A DNA stretch of 64,000 nucleotides, from the NCBI RefSeq assembly GCF_027533625.1, contig NZ_JAQAGZ010000014.1:144889-208888 (forward strand), written 5' to 3'. Position numbers and translations under genes: made by a program. The notes under the pieces are model-generated. The model was not told where the DNA came from. It was given only the letters and a program-made list of their open reading frames with translations, and made no database searches. This document shows, piece after piece, positions 26,837-36,640 of the stretch (positions are counted from its first letter, which is position 1; each line of letters opens with the position of its first letter). This DNA is from Paenibacillus gyeongsangnamensis (lineage in GTDB: Bacteria; Bacillota; Bacilli; Paenibacillales; NBRC-103111).

Positions 26837-28334
26837 TAGAATTACATTAGATGAGCTAAGGACATATTTATGGAATTCAGCAGTATTTTTACGAACTCAT
26901 ATTGATGCAGGCTCATATAAGCAATACATCTTCCCACTCATGTTTTTCAAAAGAATTTGTGATGTGTATGATGAAGAATGTGTAGAAATCCTTGAGGAAT
27001 ATGACGGGGATGAGGATGCAATCGAGTGGGAAGAAAATCATAGATTCATTGTTCCGAAAGGTTTTCACTGGAATGATGTCAGATCAGTATCAGAAAATGT
27101 GGGCGTTGCAATTGTAAATGCATTTCGAGCTATTGAAAAAGCAAATCCTGAAAAATTGCAAGGTGTTTTTGGGGATGGTGCTTGGACCAATAAAAACAGA
27201 TTACCTGATAAATTACTTAAAGACCTTATTGAGCATTTCTCTTCAAAAACGCTCAGTATGAAAAATTGTCCTGAGGACGAACTCGGACAAGGTTATGAAT
27301 ATCTAATTAAGAAATTTGCTGATGATAGTGGGCACACTGCTCAAGAATTTTATACAAATCGTACCGTCGTTCACCTAATGACAGAAATGCTTAAGCCGCA
27401 GTCTGGTGAAAGTATTTATGATCCTACCTGTGGTAGCGCAGGTATGCTTATTTCAGCCATTGCTTATTTGAATCAACAAGGACTTGAATGGAGAAATGTA
27501 AAAGCATATGGGCAAGAGATTAACGCTCTTACATCTGCAATTGGAAGGATGAATTTGTTTTTACACGGTGTAAAGGACTTTCATATAGTAAATGACGATA
27601 CTTTAAAGAAACCTGCTTTTGTGGAGCATGGTGAGTTAAAGCAGTTTGATTTAGTGTTAGCGAATCCACCATATTCGATTAAACAATGGGATAGAGAAGC
27701 ATTTTCAGCTGATAAGTATGGCCGGAATTTTCTCGGTACACCACCTCAAGGAAGGGCTGATTACGCGTTTTTTCAACATATTTTGAAGAGTCTTAATCCA
27801 AATACGGGTAGATGTGCAATTTTATTTCCACATGGTGTTTTGTTTAGGGATGAAGAAAGAGAAATGCGTGAAAAGCTTGTAAGAAGTGATTTAATCGAAT
27901 GTGTAATTGGTGTCGGGAAAAATCTATTTTACAATTCACCGATGGAGGCATGTATTATTATATGCCGAACGAGAAAAGCACATTCTCGTAAAGGACATGT
28001 ATTGTTTATTGATGCAAAAAATGAAGTAACTCGAAAAAACGCAGAGAGTTATTTGGAAGAAGATCATATACAGAAGATAGCACAAACTTACACCGACTTT
28101 AAAGTTCAAGATGGTTTTTCAGCAATTGCCACAGTAGAACAGATTATCGGATATGACAGTAAACTGAGTATCCCGCTTTATGTTAGTGGGTCTAATAACA
28201 GTGATGATGAGGGGAAGTCATATTCTGTTGAAGAAGCACTGGATGGATGGCTTGGTAGCAGCGATACTTTTAGAGAATCTTATGAAACTTTGAAGTATAT
28301 GATTTTTGAGAATGGTGGTGATGAAAATGCCTAA
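26829..28334 (+). CDS. hsdM: Type I methylase subunit HsdM (second copy)
   Basis: GTG 26829 overlaps the preceding stop. The 501-residue protein is a complete HsdM with motif I DPTCGSAGM (198-206), AYGQEINALTSAIGRMNLFLHG and NPPY (279-282). It is clearly a paralogue of the HsdM half of the preceding fusion, sharing the layout from KSYVTPILFFKR / KQYIFPLMFFKR to the C-terminus, but diverged along its whole length. Type I enzymes use two HsdM copies per HsdS; two different genes suggest a heterodimer, with one partner carrying the glycohydrolase. It transfers a methyl group from SAM to adenine in the recognition sequence. Confidence 0.92.
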   Translation: MSNRITLDELRTYLWNSAVFLRTHIDAGSYKQYIFPLMFFKRICDVYDEECVEILEEYDGDEDAIEWEENHRFIVPKGFHWNDVRSVSENVGVAIVNAFRAIEKANPEKLQGVFGDGAWTNKNRLPDKLLKDLIEHFSSKTLSMKNCPEDELGQGYEYLIKKFADDSGHTAQEFYTNRTVVHLMTEMLKPQSGESIYDPTCGSAGMLISAIAYLNQQGLEWRNVKAYGQEINALTSAIGRMNLFLHGVKDFHIVNDDTLKKPAFVEHGELKQFDLVLANPPYSIKQWDREAFSADKYGRNFLGTPPQGRADYAFFQHILKSLNPNTGRCAILFPHGVLFRDEEREMREKLVRSDLIECVIGVGKNLFYNSPMEACIIICRTRKAHSRKGHVLFIDAKNEVTRKNAESYLEEDHIQKIAQTYTDFKVQDGFSAIATVEQIIGYDSKLSIPLYVSGSNNSDDEGKSYSVEEALDGWLGSSDTFRESYETLKYMIFENGGDENA

Positions 28335-29472
28335 ATATAGATTTGAAGATATTGCATTTAATATAACTCAAAAAAGAAAGCCAACATCTGATGATATGAA
28401 AACATATATTGGACTAGAACATTTAGATAGTGGCAGCCTTTCTGTTACTAGATGGGGAAGCAACGTGCCAATAAAAGGTGATAAGCTACTAATGCAAAAG
28501 GGTGATGTTCTTTTTGGAAAAAGGAATGCCTATCTAAGAAGAGCAGCTATTGCACCACATGATGGACTTTTTTCTGCTCATGGAATGATTCTGCGACCTA
28601 ATGAAAAAGTAATCTCACGAAAGTTATTTCCTTTTTTCATTTGTTCGGATTATTTTTTTGATGCGGCTATTAGAATTTCAGTGGGATCATTGTCACCGAC
28701 TATTAATTGGAGTGCGTTGAAAGAACTTGAGTTTAAACTTCCTGATATAAATGAGCAAGAGAAACTTGCGGAATTATTATGGGCTGCCAATAATACAAAA
28801 GAAGCTTACAAGAAATTGCTTTACCTTACAGATGAACTTGTCAAATCGCAATTTATCGAGATGTTTAAGAATGGAAATTATCCAACCGTAAGAGCTTCTG
28901 AAGTATGTAATTTCATTACTAAAGGCACCACCCCTCCCACAAATGAGATCAAGACTCGACCAGAGCAAGACTCAATTCCATACCTAAAGGTTTATAATCT
29001 TAGTTTTGATGGAAGACTTCTGTTCCATGAAGAGCCTCAGTATATTTCTCGACAGATACATGAAGGAAAGCTTGCAAGATCCATAGTGTATCCCAACGAT
29101 GTACTCATGAATATTGTTGGCCCACCGCTCGGTAAGTTCGCATTGGTCGAAGATGAATACCCAGAGTGGAACATCAATCAAGCTATTGCAATATTCCGAG
29201 CAAAGGAACAAGTATTGCCAAAGTTTTTGCTACAAGCGCTAATGCAGCCTGATGTGCTGCAACCTTTTTTAGAAAAAGCTGTTGGTATTAGGCAACTGAA
29301 TTTAAGCTTGGAGCAATGTCGTGATTTAGAGTTTCCGTTACCGCCACTTGAACATCAGCAACGATTTGTCGAATTTGCCCAACAGACCGATAAATCAAAA
29401 TTTGAATTAAAACAGAATATTGATAACCTCGAAACCACTATTAAAGCCTTAATGGTGGAGAACTTTGGTTAA
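28321..29472 (+). CDS. hsdS: Type I specificity subunit HsdS
   Basis: The start is ATG 28321 or 28327, overlapping the hsdM stop. The protein (about 384 residues) has two target-recognition regions. The first ends in KELEFKLPDINEQEKLAELLWAANNTKEAYKKLLYL (about 140-175). The second contains ITKGTTPPTNEIKT, PYLKVYNLSFDGRL and the closing DLEFPLPPLEHQQRFVEFAQQTDKSK. The two helical spacer repeats that set the half-site distance are recognisable. A full two-TRD HsdS next to a separate TRD in the first gene gives the operon three recognition domains. HsdS binds DNA and assembles HsdM and HsdR. Confidence 0.9.
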   Translation: MKMPKYRFEDIAFNITQKRKPTSDDMKTYIGLEHLDSGSLSVTRWGSNVPIKGDKLLMQKGDVLFGKRNAYLRRAAIAPHDGLFSAHGMILRPNEKVISRKLFPFFICSDYFFDAAIRISVGSLSPTINWSALKELEFKLPDINEQEKLAELLWAANNTKEAYKKLLYLTDELVKSQFIEMFKNGNYPTVRASEVCNFITKGTTPPTNEIKTRPEQDSIPYLKVYNLSFDGRLLFHEEPQYISRQIHEGKLARSIVYPNDVLMNIVGPPLGKFALVEDEYPEWNINQAIAIFRAKEQVLPKFLLQALMQPDVLQPFLEKAVGIRQLNLSLEQCRDLEFPLPPLEHQQRFVEFAQQTDKSKFELKQNIDNLETTIKALMVENFG

Positions 29473-29510
29473 TTGAACTTAAATTTTGCTAAAGATTGGA
29501 GGCGCATTTG

Positions 29511-32420
29511 ATGTTTAATGAAGATAATACGATTGAACAACTGGTAATCACAACACTTAAGAATAATGGGTGGAAATATGTATCATCCGAAGAATTGCCA
29601 CGCGAATACTCGGATGTTATGGTTGAAGCTATGGTTAAAGAGGCGCTCATCCGCCTTAATCCTGAAATTGCTGAAGAACCATCTCGCGCAGATGAAGTTA
29701 TCTATAAACTACGTACGTTAATATTGACGGTTCAGCCGCACAATCTAGTAACGCAGAATGAAATGTTCAAGAAGATGGTTTTTGAAGAGAATTCCTACCC
29801 ATTCGGAAAAGATGGCCGTATGATTCCGATTCGTTTCTTTGGAACTATGACTAAAGAAGACTTAGCGCAGAACGAATATGTTGTCACCAATCAATGGGTA
29901 TATCCACAAAAAGAGAATGGTAAAAGGCTTGATATTGTTCTATTGATTAATGGATTTCCTGTGGCGATTGGCGAGTTGAAAACGCCTGTTCGTAATTCTA
30001 TAACATGGTTGGATGCTGCTGGAGACATAGCTGCATATGAAAAGAGCATACCAGGCATGTTTGTAACTAACATATTCAATTTTGCTACAGAAGGCAAATG
30101 TTACAGATATGGTTCAGTTTGCATGCCAATTGGAATGTGGGGTCCATGGCATACTCCGGATCATAAAAGTGAAGGAAGTCTTGCTGATGTGAAAATCAGT
30201 ATTGAAGATATGATTACACCTGAAAAGGTCATGGACATTTTTCAGTTCTTTACATTATTTGCAACTGATAAAAAGTATCGCAAATATAAAGTCATATGCC
30301 GTTATCAACAATATGAGGGTGCGAATCTTATTGTGGAACGCGTAAAGGCTGGATACCCAAAGCAAGGTCTTATCTGGCATTTTCAGGGTTCTGGTAAATC
30401 ATTGCTGATGGTTTTTGCAGCACAAAAACTTAGAATGATGCCTGAATTAAACAATCCAACAATAGTTATAGTTGACGACCGAATTGACCTAGAGACGCAG
30501 ATAACTGCAACATTTAATGCATCAGATATTCCTAATCTCGTCAGTCTTGGCTCAAAGGACGATTTAGAATCCTTCTTTATAGGAGACCAGAGAAAGATTG
30601 CAATTACAACTATCTTTAAATTTGGTGATATAAAAAAGGAACTTAACCCAAGAGACAATATCATTCTTATGGTTGATGAAGCTCATAGAACTCAGGAAGG
30701 TGATCTAGGTAGTAAGATGCGTCTTGCTCTTCCGAATGCGTTTTTCTTTGGCCTTACAGGTACACCGATTAATCGTATTGATAAAAATACTTTCAATACA
30801 TTTGGTGCAGTTGAGGATAAGAGTGGATATATGAGCAAGTATTCCTTTTCGGATTCAATCCGTGACAATGCGACACTACCATTGAATTTCGAACCGGTAC
30901 CAGTTGACCTGCATGTTGATAGAGAAAAGCTCGATGCTGAATTTGAAGCATTAACAGAGAATTTATCTAAAGAAGATAAAACAGAGTTATCTCGAAGGGT
31001 CAACATGAAAGCAATTATGTATGACCGCAAGCGTATCAGAAAGGTGTGCGAACATATATTCAAACATTACCGGGAGAAAATTGAACCGAATGGATACAAA
31101 GGTCAGATTGTTTGTTATGACAGAGCATGCTGTCTTATGTATAAAGAAGAACTTGATAAATTGCTAGGTCCGGATGCAACTACAATCGTTATGGACACCA
31201 ACAATGACAAGGAAGATAAATATAAAGCCTATAAACGTGATAGGGACGCAGAAGGAAAGATTTTAGACAGATTTAGAGAACCTAACGACCCACTGAAGCT
31301 CGTAATAGTAACGTCAAAGCTTCTTACTGGTTTTGATGCACCTATATTGCAGGCTATGTATCTTGATAAGCCAATGAAAGACCATAACTTGCTGCAGGCC
31401 ATCTGTCGTACTAACAGAACCTATGATGAAGGTAAGACACACGGTTTGATTGTTGACTACATAGGTATTTTTGATAATGTAGCAACAGCTTTGGACTTTG
31501 ATGAATCGAGTATGAAAAAGGTCATTTCGAATATTGAAGAGGTTAAAAAGCAGATCCCTGCACTAATGCGTAAGTGCCTGAGTTATTTCATGGGAGTAGA
31601 CCGTACAATAGATGGTTGGGAAGGTTTGATTGCTGCACAAGAATGTTTGCCAACTAATAAAATCAAAGACGAATTTGGAGCCGATTATAAAGTGCTCAAT
31701 AGAGCGTGGGATGCGATATCGCCAGATCCGTTTCTGAATTCAATGAAATACGATTTTCAATGGCTGACAAGAGTATTCGAATCGGTGAAACCTACTGATG
31801 GAAGAGGCGGGTTGATTTGGGCTTCTCTTGGGGCGAAAACATTGGAATTAGTTCACGAGAATCTGCAAGTCGGAGAAGTACATGATGATATGGAAATTCT
31901 TACGATGGATGCAGATTTAATCGATGAATTTATTGAAAAACAAAAGGACTTAAGAAAGACAACGATCAAAGTTGAAATTGATTTGGTCGCGAAAATTCGA
32001 AAACACAGTAATGATGTAAAATTCGTTAAGTTAGGAGAAAAACTTGAAAATCTCCGTGAGAAACACGAACAAGCGCTAATAACCAGTATTGAGTTTCTAA
32101 AACTGCTATTAGAACTTGCGCGGGAAGCGGCAGAAGCTGAAAAAGAAGTAGTGCCTGAGGAAGAAGTAGACAAAGGCAAGGCAGCATTGACAGAGCTTTT
32201 TCATGGTGTGAAGAATTCAAAGACACCAATTATCGTTGAGCGAATTGTTGGCGATATAGATGATATCGTTAAGATTGTACGTTTCGAAGGTTGGCAGGGT
32301 ACAACTACAGGAAAACAGGAAGTGAAGAAAGCTCTTCGGAGTGTTGTCTGGGTCAAATACAAAATTAAAGACAAAGAAGTCTTTGATAAAGCCTATCAGT
32401 ACATTGAGCAGTATTACTAA
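29511..32420 (+). CDS. hsdR: Type I restriction subunit HsdR
   Basis: ATG 29511 has GGAGG eight bases upstream, better than the TTG at 29496. The 969-residue protein starts with a PD-(D/E)xK nuclease: D141 in RLDIVLL, then E155-L-K157 in AIGELKTP. It continues as an SF2 translocase with Walker A FQGSGKS near 295, VDDRIDLETQI, LMVDEAHRTQ near 390, GLTGTPI, and motif VI ICRTNRTY. A C-terminal helical region attaches it to the methylase core. It cleaves unmodified DNA after ATP-driven translocation. It ends the five-gene operon, lies 38 bp after hsdS and is intact, so the system looks functional. Confidence 0.93.
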   Translation: MFNEDNTIEQLVITTLKNNGWKYVSSEELPREYSDVMVEAMVKEALIRLNPEIAEEPSRADEVIYKLRTLILTVQPHNLVTQNEMFKKMVFEENSYPFGKDGRMIPIRFFGTMTKEDLAQNEYVVTNQWVYPQKENGKRLDIVLLINGFPVAIGELKTPVRNSITWLDAAGDIAAYEKSIPGMFVTNIFNFATEGKCYRYGSVCMPIGMWGPWHTPDHKSEGSLADVKISIEDMITPEKVMDIFQFFTLFATDKKYRKYKVICRYQQYEGANLIVERVKAGYPKQGLIWHFQGSGKSLLMVFAAQKLRMMPELNNPTIVIVDDRIDLETQITATFNASDIPNLVSLGSKDDLESFFIGDQRKIAITTIFKFGDIKKELNPRDNIILMVDEAHRTQEGDLGSKMRLALPNAFFFGLTGTPINRIDKNTFNTFGAVEDKSGYMSKYSFSDSIRDNATLPLNFEPVPVDLHVDREKLDAEFEALTENLSKEDKTELSRRVNMKAIMYDRKRIRKVCEHIFKHYREKIEPNGYKGQIVCYDRACCLMYKEELDKLLGPDATTIVMDTNNDKEDKYKAYKRDRDAEGKILDRFREPNDPLKLVIVTSKLLTGFDAPILQAMYLDKPMKDHNLLQAICRTNRTYDEGKTHGLIVDYIGIFDNVATALDFDESSMKKVISNIEEVKKQIPALMRKCLSYFMGVDRTIDGWEGLIAAQECLPTNKIKDEFGADYKVLNRAWDAISPDPFLNSMKYDFQWLTRVFESVKPTDGRGGLIWASLGAKTLELVHENLQVGEVHDDMEILTMDADLIDEFIEKQKDLRKTTIKVEIDLVAKIRKHSNDVKFVKLGEKLENLREKHEQALITSIEFLKLLLELAREAAEAEKEVVPEEEVDKGKAALTELFHGVKNSKTPIIVERIVGDIDDIVKIVRFEGWQGTTTGKQEVKKALRSVVWVKYKIKDKEVFDKAYQYIEQYY

Positions 32421-32458
32421 TTTGTGAGAAGTAAAGATAGAGAAAACCTGAAAAATTC

Positions 32459-33172
32459 AGATTAAGAAATTCAAAATCGTTGGTGGCCCAGACGGCAAGC
32501 CAAAGAACATTGAGGAAGAACTGAAGAAATTGATCGACCGTAGTATCGGCACCTGTGAAGAGGCCGTCGATCTATTCGAGAAAGCGGGATTGGAGAAACC
32601 GGACATTTAGATCCTAGACGAAGCGTTCCTTGCCGACTTCGAGCAAAAACCACACGTCGATCTGCGTCTGAAATTGCTTCAGAAGTTACTTGAGGAAGAG
32701 ATCTTTTACCTGGTGAAGCAAAAGAATGCGCTCGGCAAAGAATTAAGCAAACTGCTTGAGAAGACGATAAACGATTATCATAATCGAGTTATTACGGCAA
32801 CCGCCGTGGCACAAATGATGGTCGAAGCGAAGAAGAAAATGGACGAAGAACGAAAAAAGAAAAAAGAAAGAGGCGCTGGGGCTTTCTGACGAGGAAATGA
32901 CCCTTTATTACATTATCGAGAACATGGGTAATGATGCCTTTACAAATGAGTTTATCTCAGGTTTGATTCGCAAAGTGGTCGCAGCAATGAGAAAGGAATT
33001 CCAAATCGACTGGACGAATCCGCATCGTGCTGATGTCATAGCAAAGGTCAGCAATGCCGTGAAAATGGTGCTAATTCGGGAGAAGATCAAGGGTAAACAG
33101 TTGCGTTTCTTAACGAATGCGGTCATTGGTCAGGCAAAGGAAAAATATAAGGATTGGCCATTAGAGGCGTAG
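32459..33172 (+). pseudogene. C-terminal remnant of a second hsdR (DUF3387 region)
   Basis: Text starting KKFKIVGGPDGKPKNIEEEL and passing through ILDEAFLADFEQKPHVDLRL, LLQKLLEEEIFYLVKQKNAL and TAVAQMMVEAKKKMDEERKK matches the HsdR C-terminal DUF3387 domain of another type I family. A stop codon lies at 32,608-32,610 and a frameshift near 32,888, after which MTLYYIIENMGNDAFTNEF...KEKYKDWPLEA finishes the domain. The motor and nuclease parts are gone. The remnant belongs to a family different from the intact HsdR next to it, so an older restriction locus was probably replaced here. Confidence 0.75.
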
Positions 33173-33231
33173 AGGGAAATGGCTGAGGTTTCTAACCTTT
33201 AGGTTTTCAGCGAGAAGAATATTGACCGGTA

Positions 33232-33265
33232 AAGGGGCAGATAAAATATTCTGCTCCCTTTTTTT
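33232..33265 (+). terminator. Probable terminator after the restriction region
   Basis: AAGGGGCAG pairs with CTGCTCCCTT with one bulged base, an AT-rich loop lies between, and seven T residues follow. Confidence 0.7.
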
Positions 33266-33288
33266 ACTAAGAATCGGGGGTTTTAAAG

Positions 33289-33671
33289 ATGGTCGAGGGA
33301 CAATCTCAGATGCTGTCTCGCAAGCAGATCTATATAGAGGTGTGGGAGTTGTTGCTTACTGGTGTTGCTAGGAAATATGGCACATCGTCGGCCTTTTATA
33401 TAAGCTTTGTAAGGAAGCAAATGTGCCCATTCCTTCTTCAGGGTATTGTACGAAGTTAAATTTCGGAAAGTTGGTATCGAACCCACCTCTTCCAAACTCC
33501 ACTATAAATGCTCGTGCGAAAACGCCGCGGGTAAGAGTACAGAATATTGGTAAGCGTAAAATCTTCCCCACCTTCAGCCGTCCAAACAATCATGAGAAAA
33601 TGAAGGCAAATAAGTCTAGGAGGTTGCCACATGAGCACAAAAGAACATCACCGAAACGAATGGGAGCGTAA
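33289..33671 (+). pseudogene. Frameshifted gene with an HTH-like N-terminal domain
   Basis: The first frame gives MLSRKQIYIEVWELLLTGVA and RKYGTSSAFYI. After a one-base shift near 33,400 the text becomes NVPIPSSGYCTKLNFGKLV. This matches a recurring N-terminal module (S-R-x-x-L-Y-x-x-V-W ... A-K-x-Y-G ... P-P-x-G-Y-W) of uncharacterised proteins from mobile and defence regions. The rest, to the stop at 33,671, is low in recognisable features and is probably truncated. I cannot assign a function. Confidence 0.5.
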
Positions 33672-33844
33672 ATTATTTTGTGTAAATGGGATTTGCCAAC
33701 AAAGTTTCTCAGGAAGGCTTTATATGGAGGGGCGGGCATGATAGGCTAAGATGCCTTGGCGATACGAGTTTACGAGCTATCGCCCGATCGCAAGGAATCA
33801 TGCCCGCAGAGGCTCCATGTCAAGCCTGGCTCAGGGGTTGAGCG

Positions 33845-34386
33845 TTATGCAGACAGTTCTGCTTTCAACCGGTCTCCAAAATGGATGGCAAGCTGTGATA
33901 TACATTCTTTCCAACTTCGAAGCGGCATAGTCCATTTTTTGGATGCATCGACGGTAGCAAGATAGATAATCTTCCGTAGAGCATCGTCGGATGGATAAGC
34001 CGTTTTTTTTTTTGGGACCTTACGGAGCTGGCGATGGTAGCCTTCGATGATATTGGTCGTATAGATCATTCTGCGTATTTCCGCAGGGTAACTAAAATAA
34101 GCGGTTAGCTCTATCCAGTTATTCTCCCAGGAACGCATGATGATGGGATACTTCTTACCCCACTTTTCTTTGAAAGCAGCAAAACCAGCTTCAGCTTCCT
34201 CAAGAGTGAGAGCTTGGTAGACTTTCTTCAAATCAGCCAAGACGGCTCGTTCTTCTTTAAACGGTACATATTTCATTGAGCCACGAATCTGATGAATGAC
34301 ACATAATTGAATCTGCGTTCGAGGAAATGCTGCGTTAATCGCTTCGGAAAAGCCAGCTAAACCGTCCTTACAAGTGAATATTTCGA
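33845..34386 (-). pseudogene. IS256-family (mutator) transposase, 3' part
   Basis: On the minus strand the text runs IFTCKDGLAGFSEAINAAFP, QLCVIHQIRGSMKYVPFKEE, TNIIEGYHRQLRKVPKKKTA and WTMPLRSWKECISQLAIHFG to the stop. This is the C-terminal half of a mutator-type transposase including the last catalytic Glu region. The N-terminal half is cut off at 34,386, where a sequence starting TGTAGCACAGCC begins, so another insertion end truncated it. The remaining frame from 34,276 has an internal ATG but no function is expected. Confidence 0.85.
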
Positions 34387-34464
34387 TGTAGCACAGCCAT
34401 CAGGTTAATGAGTCAGAGCCACTGTATCAATAAAATAGAGCCATTATGTTATTATACAGAGCCA
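34387..34464. repeat. Insertion-end-like sequence with two AGAGCCA motif pairs
   Basis: Starting TGTAGCAC, it holds ACAGCCA-N4-GTTAAT-N5-AGAGCCA (34393-34421) and AGAGCCA-N4-GTTATT-N4-AGAGCCA (34437-34464). The same 28-bp layout recurs at 56,207 and 61,692. It interrupts the IS256 fragment and looks like the multi-repeat terminus of a lost IS, possibly IS21-type. Confidence 0.55.
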
Positions 34465-34558
34465 GGCGGGGATTAAGCTAACTGGCAGGATAATGGAATT
34501 ATATTGAAGAAATTAGAGGAGGATCAATTTTCAAGCGGTAATATAGGAGGGTGTCAAG

Positions 34559-35092
34559 TTGCAATATTTTATTGGTATCGTTCCACCTGACGATTACAAA
34601 GAACAAATCGCCTCATTTCGTAATCAATGGGCTAGCAATCGCCTTAGGGATGTTGTAGAGCCACACATTACTGTAAAAGCTCAAAGTGGACTTACAGAAG
34701 ATATGAGATGGCTTGAAAATGTAAGAATAACATGTTCATCGTTTCAAAGCTTCCAATTAACATTGTCTGAGCCAGCAACGTTCGGAACAGCAGTAACATT
34801 TCTTAGTGTTGAATCGAAAGAAATATATGATTTGCACAAGCGCTTAATGGATACGGTATCGCCATCGCCTGAACTTATCAAACGTTATCTAGAATTGGAT
34901 CGTTACCATCCTCATTTGACTTTGGGTCAGACATATTGGGGCATGTTCGAAACTGAGATTGAAGAAATGAAAATCGCAGCAAGAGACGCTTTGGCTCCTT
35001 TTCCGACCTTTGACGTGCTGTATGTGCGGGTATATAAAGAAGTTGAACCTAACAGGTACGTACCATTTGAAGACATCCAACTTACAAGATAA
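34559..35092 (+). CDS. 2'-5' RNA ligase / cyclic phosphodiesterase family protein
   Basis: TTG 34559 follows AGGAGGGTG. The 177-residue protein has the two HxT motifs of the 2H phosphoesterase superfamily: H36-I-T-V in VEPHITVKAQ and H119-L-T-L in YHPHLTLGQ. It also has the typical opening MQYFIGIVPPDD. Such enzymes hydrolyse cyclic nucleotide phosphates or 2',5'-linked RNA ends; some act against antiviral oligoadenylate signals, so a role in phage-host conflict is possible but unproven. It is the first gene of the cassette-like array, and the first attC-like repeat begins 21 bp after its stop. Confidence 0.82.
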   Translation: MQYFIGIVPPDDYKEQIASFRNQWASNRLRDVVEPHITVKAQSGLTEDMRWLENVRITCSSFQSFQLTLSEPATFGTAVTFLSVESKEIYDLHKRLMDTVSPSPELIKRYLELDRYHPHLTLGQTYWGMFETEIEEMKIAARDALAPFPTFDVLYVRVYKEVEPNRYVPFEDIQLTR

Positions 35093-35112
35093 CAAAAGGC
35101 GAAGTGATTCAG

Positions 35113-35200
35113 CTAACGGATACGTTTGCGCAATAAAGTACGTCATGAAGAGGCTGCCGCAATGGATCGGCAGCCTCTTGTGCTAATGGGCAGATTCCGT
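35113..35200 (+). repeat. attC-like repeat 1
   Basis: It starts CTAACGGATACG and ends ATGGGCAGATTCC. The centre is a perfect 12-bp hairpin, AAGAGGCTGCCG (35148-35159) / CGGCAGCCTCTT (35168-35179). It follows the 2H phosphoesterase gene. Confidence 0.65.
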
Positions 35201-35257
35201 AAATGCATGTTTCCTAAATACCTGGGCAAACGTGGCGATGAATAGGCCAAGAAAACA

Positions 35258-36061
35258 TCAACGCTTCGTGGCTTTGACGGAGAATAACAGCGGCAAATGG
35301 TCGTTCTCTTTCATTCGCCATCTTCCTTGATCGTCCTGAACCATGAGACCCGGAAACATATTGTATACTGTGAACGGAAATTCATGCAAAAACTCTAATG
35401 TCAGTCCTGCCCCGACGAGTGCGCTTATGATTTCACCAAGCGTATGTTGCCATTGATAGGTGACGGGATGTTCCAGCTTATCTTCATCACCGGTATACGT
35501 TGTAGTGGATTCATAGCTCCGAACCTCGTTATCGAAATAGGGATAACTGATTTTCAGATGGTTGTCCACTGCTTCATAGATAAAGGTAACAGGATGAAGC
35601 TCGGCCATATAAAATATCCCTCCCAGCTTTAAGGATGAGCTGATCAACTCCGCCCATCGGGTCAAATCAGGAAGCCAGCAAAGAACGCCATAGGACGTAT
35701 ATACGATGTCGAACTGCTCGCCTTGAAGTGCTTCCTTGGCGTCATAAATGTCCGAGCATAGGAAACGGGCGTCATGTCCCAGTTTTTCGTTCAACGATTG
35801 GGCCAAAGCAATCGCTTCCTCGGAGAAATCCACTCCCGTCACATGAGCGCCTAATCTCGCCCAAGACAGTGAATCTTTCCCGAAATGGCACTGCAAATGA
35901 AGCATCGTGCGACCGGCTACATCGCCGAGCTCAGCCTCTTCCAGCCCTGACTGAGAATTCTCCCCTGCCATAAAAGCATCGATATTATAAAATTTTGACT
36001 TGGCGTGAACAGCAGTTCGATCGTTCCAGTTCAATCGGTTCATGTCGCGGTAATTCGTCAC
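35258..36061 (-). CDS. Class I SAM-dependent methyltransferase
   Basis: I place the start at GTG 36061 (GAAGG upstream on the minus strand); the longer frame from 36,112 lacks a good site. The product of about 267 residues has a Rossmann methyltransferase core with motif I in MLHLQCHFGKDSLSWARLGA, motif II VTGVDFSEEAIALA and FDIVYTSYGVLCWLPDL. The C-terminal part, TYQWQHTLGEIISALVGAGL, is typical of small-molecule methyltransferases of the UbiE/COQ5-like group. Its direction is opposite to most neighbours. It lies between attC-like repeat 1 and the IS110 element. The substrate is unknown. Confidence 0.82.
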   Translation of the reverse strand: MTNYRDMNRLNWNDRTAVHAKSKFYNIDAFMAGENSQSGLEEAELGDVAGRTMLHLQCHFGKDSLSWARLGAHVTGVDFSEEAIALAQSLNEKLGHDARFLCSDIYDAKEALQGEQFDIVYTSYGVLCWLPDLTRWAELISSSLKLGGIFYMAELHPVTFIYEAVDNHLKISYPYFDNEVRSYESTTTYTGDEDKLEHPVTYQWQHTLGEIISALVGAGLTLEFLHEFPFTVYNMFPGLMVQDDQGRWRMKENDHLPLLFSVKATKR

Positions 36062-36277
36062 GGTTACGCCTTCTTTCCAAAATGATATTCGCCAACTGCG
36101 AACCACAGACATTTCAACTTAATGTGGCAAAAGGAACAGCCTGCTTTACGAAAATAATATTACTTCTACTTCCAACAATTAAAGTGACTTTATGATTTTA
36201 TTTGTTTTTTCCTGTATCGAGAAAATGGTAACTCTGTTGAGCTCCCTCAGAGAATAAGGATTTTCTCACGAATGCTC
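36062..36277. other. Spacer between the methyltransferase and the IS110 region
   Basis: It holds the minus-strand promoter region of the methyltransferase. Near 36,236-36,251 is GTTGAGCTCCCTCAGA, which recurs with one change at 42,410-42,425 inside a truncated attC-like repeat. No gene was seen. Confidence 0.4.
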
Positions 36278-36605
36278 GCTCATTCGCAGGATTTCACATG
36301 CATGTTTTAATAGGAGTTTAGATGATTAGATAGTGTGGGCTTTGTGGTTCCGTTTGAGGGCATGCGGGAATAGAAGGTGTCGATCCATTGACAACATCTT
36401 CCATGCAAAAACAATGCTGCACGTCTCTCTCCACAAGGTCCTTGGGATTCACTCTCCCAAATCTCGACGGGTCTAAGCCCTCACATTCCTTCGTCCTATC
36501 TATCCAAGGTGTGGAGTCCGATCAACGTTAACGGAACGGGTCTAAGCCCTAAAGCGCAATAATCTCGGTACTCCGTGCTTTCTTTGTGAAATCCTGAGAA
36601 TGAGC
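36278..36605 (-). ncRNA. Candidate IS110/IS1111 guide (bridge) RNA region
   Basis: A 328-bp block without ORF lies 35 bp after the IS110 transposase stop, downstream on the same strand. It is bounded by 21-bp inverted repeats with one mismatch (GCTCATTCGCAGGATTTCACA at 36278-36298 and the inverse at 36585-36605). It contains ACGGGTCTAAGCCCT twice (about 36,467-36,481 and 36,535-36,549). IS110-group elements encode a structured bridge RNA with two guide loops in a noncoding end, and in the IS1111 subgroup it lies 3' of the transposase. The duplicated loop-like motif fits that picture; folding was not computed. Confidence 0.4.
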
Positions 36606-36640
36606 CAATCTACGTGCGTGTCTTGGTTGCGGTTTTAGTT

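Noticed and set aside
33423..33671. Independent gene at 33.4-33.7 kb
   Set aside because: Its first residues continue the protein text of the frame upstream after a one-base shift, so it is the second half of a broken gene.
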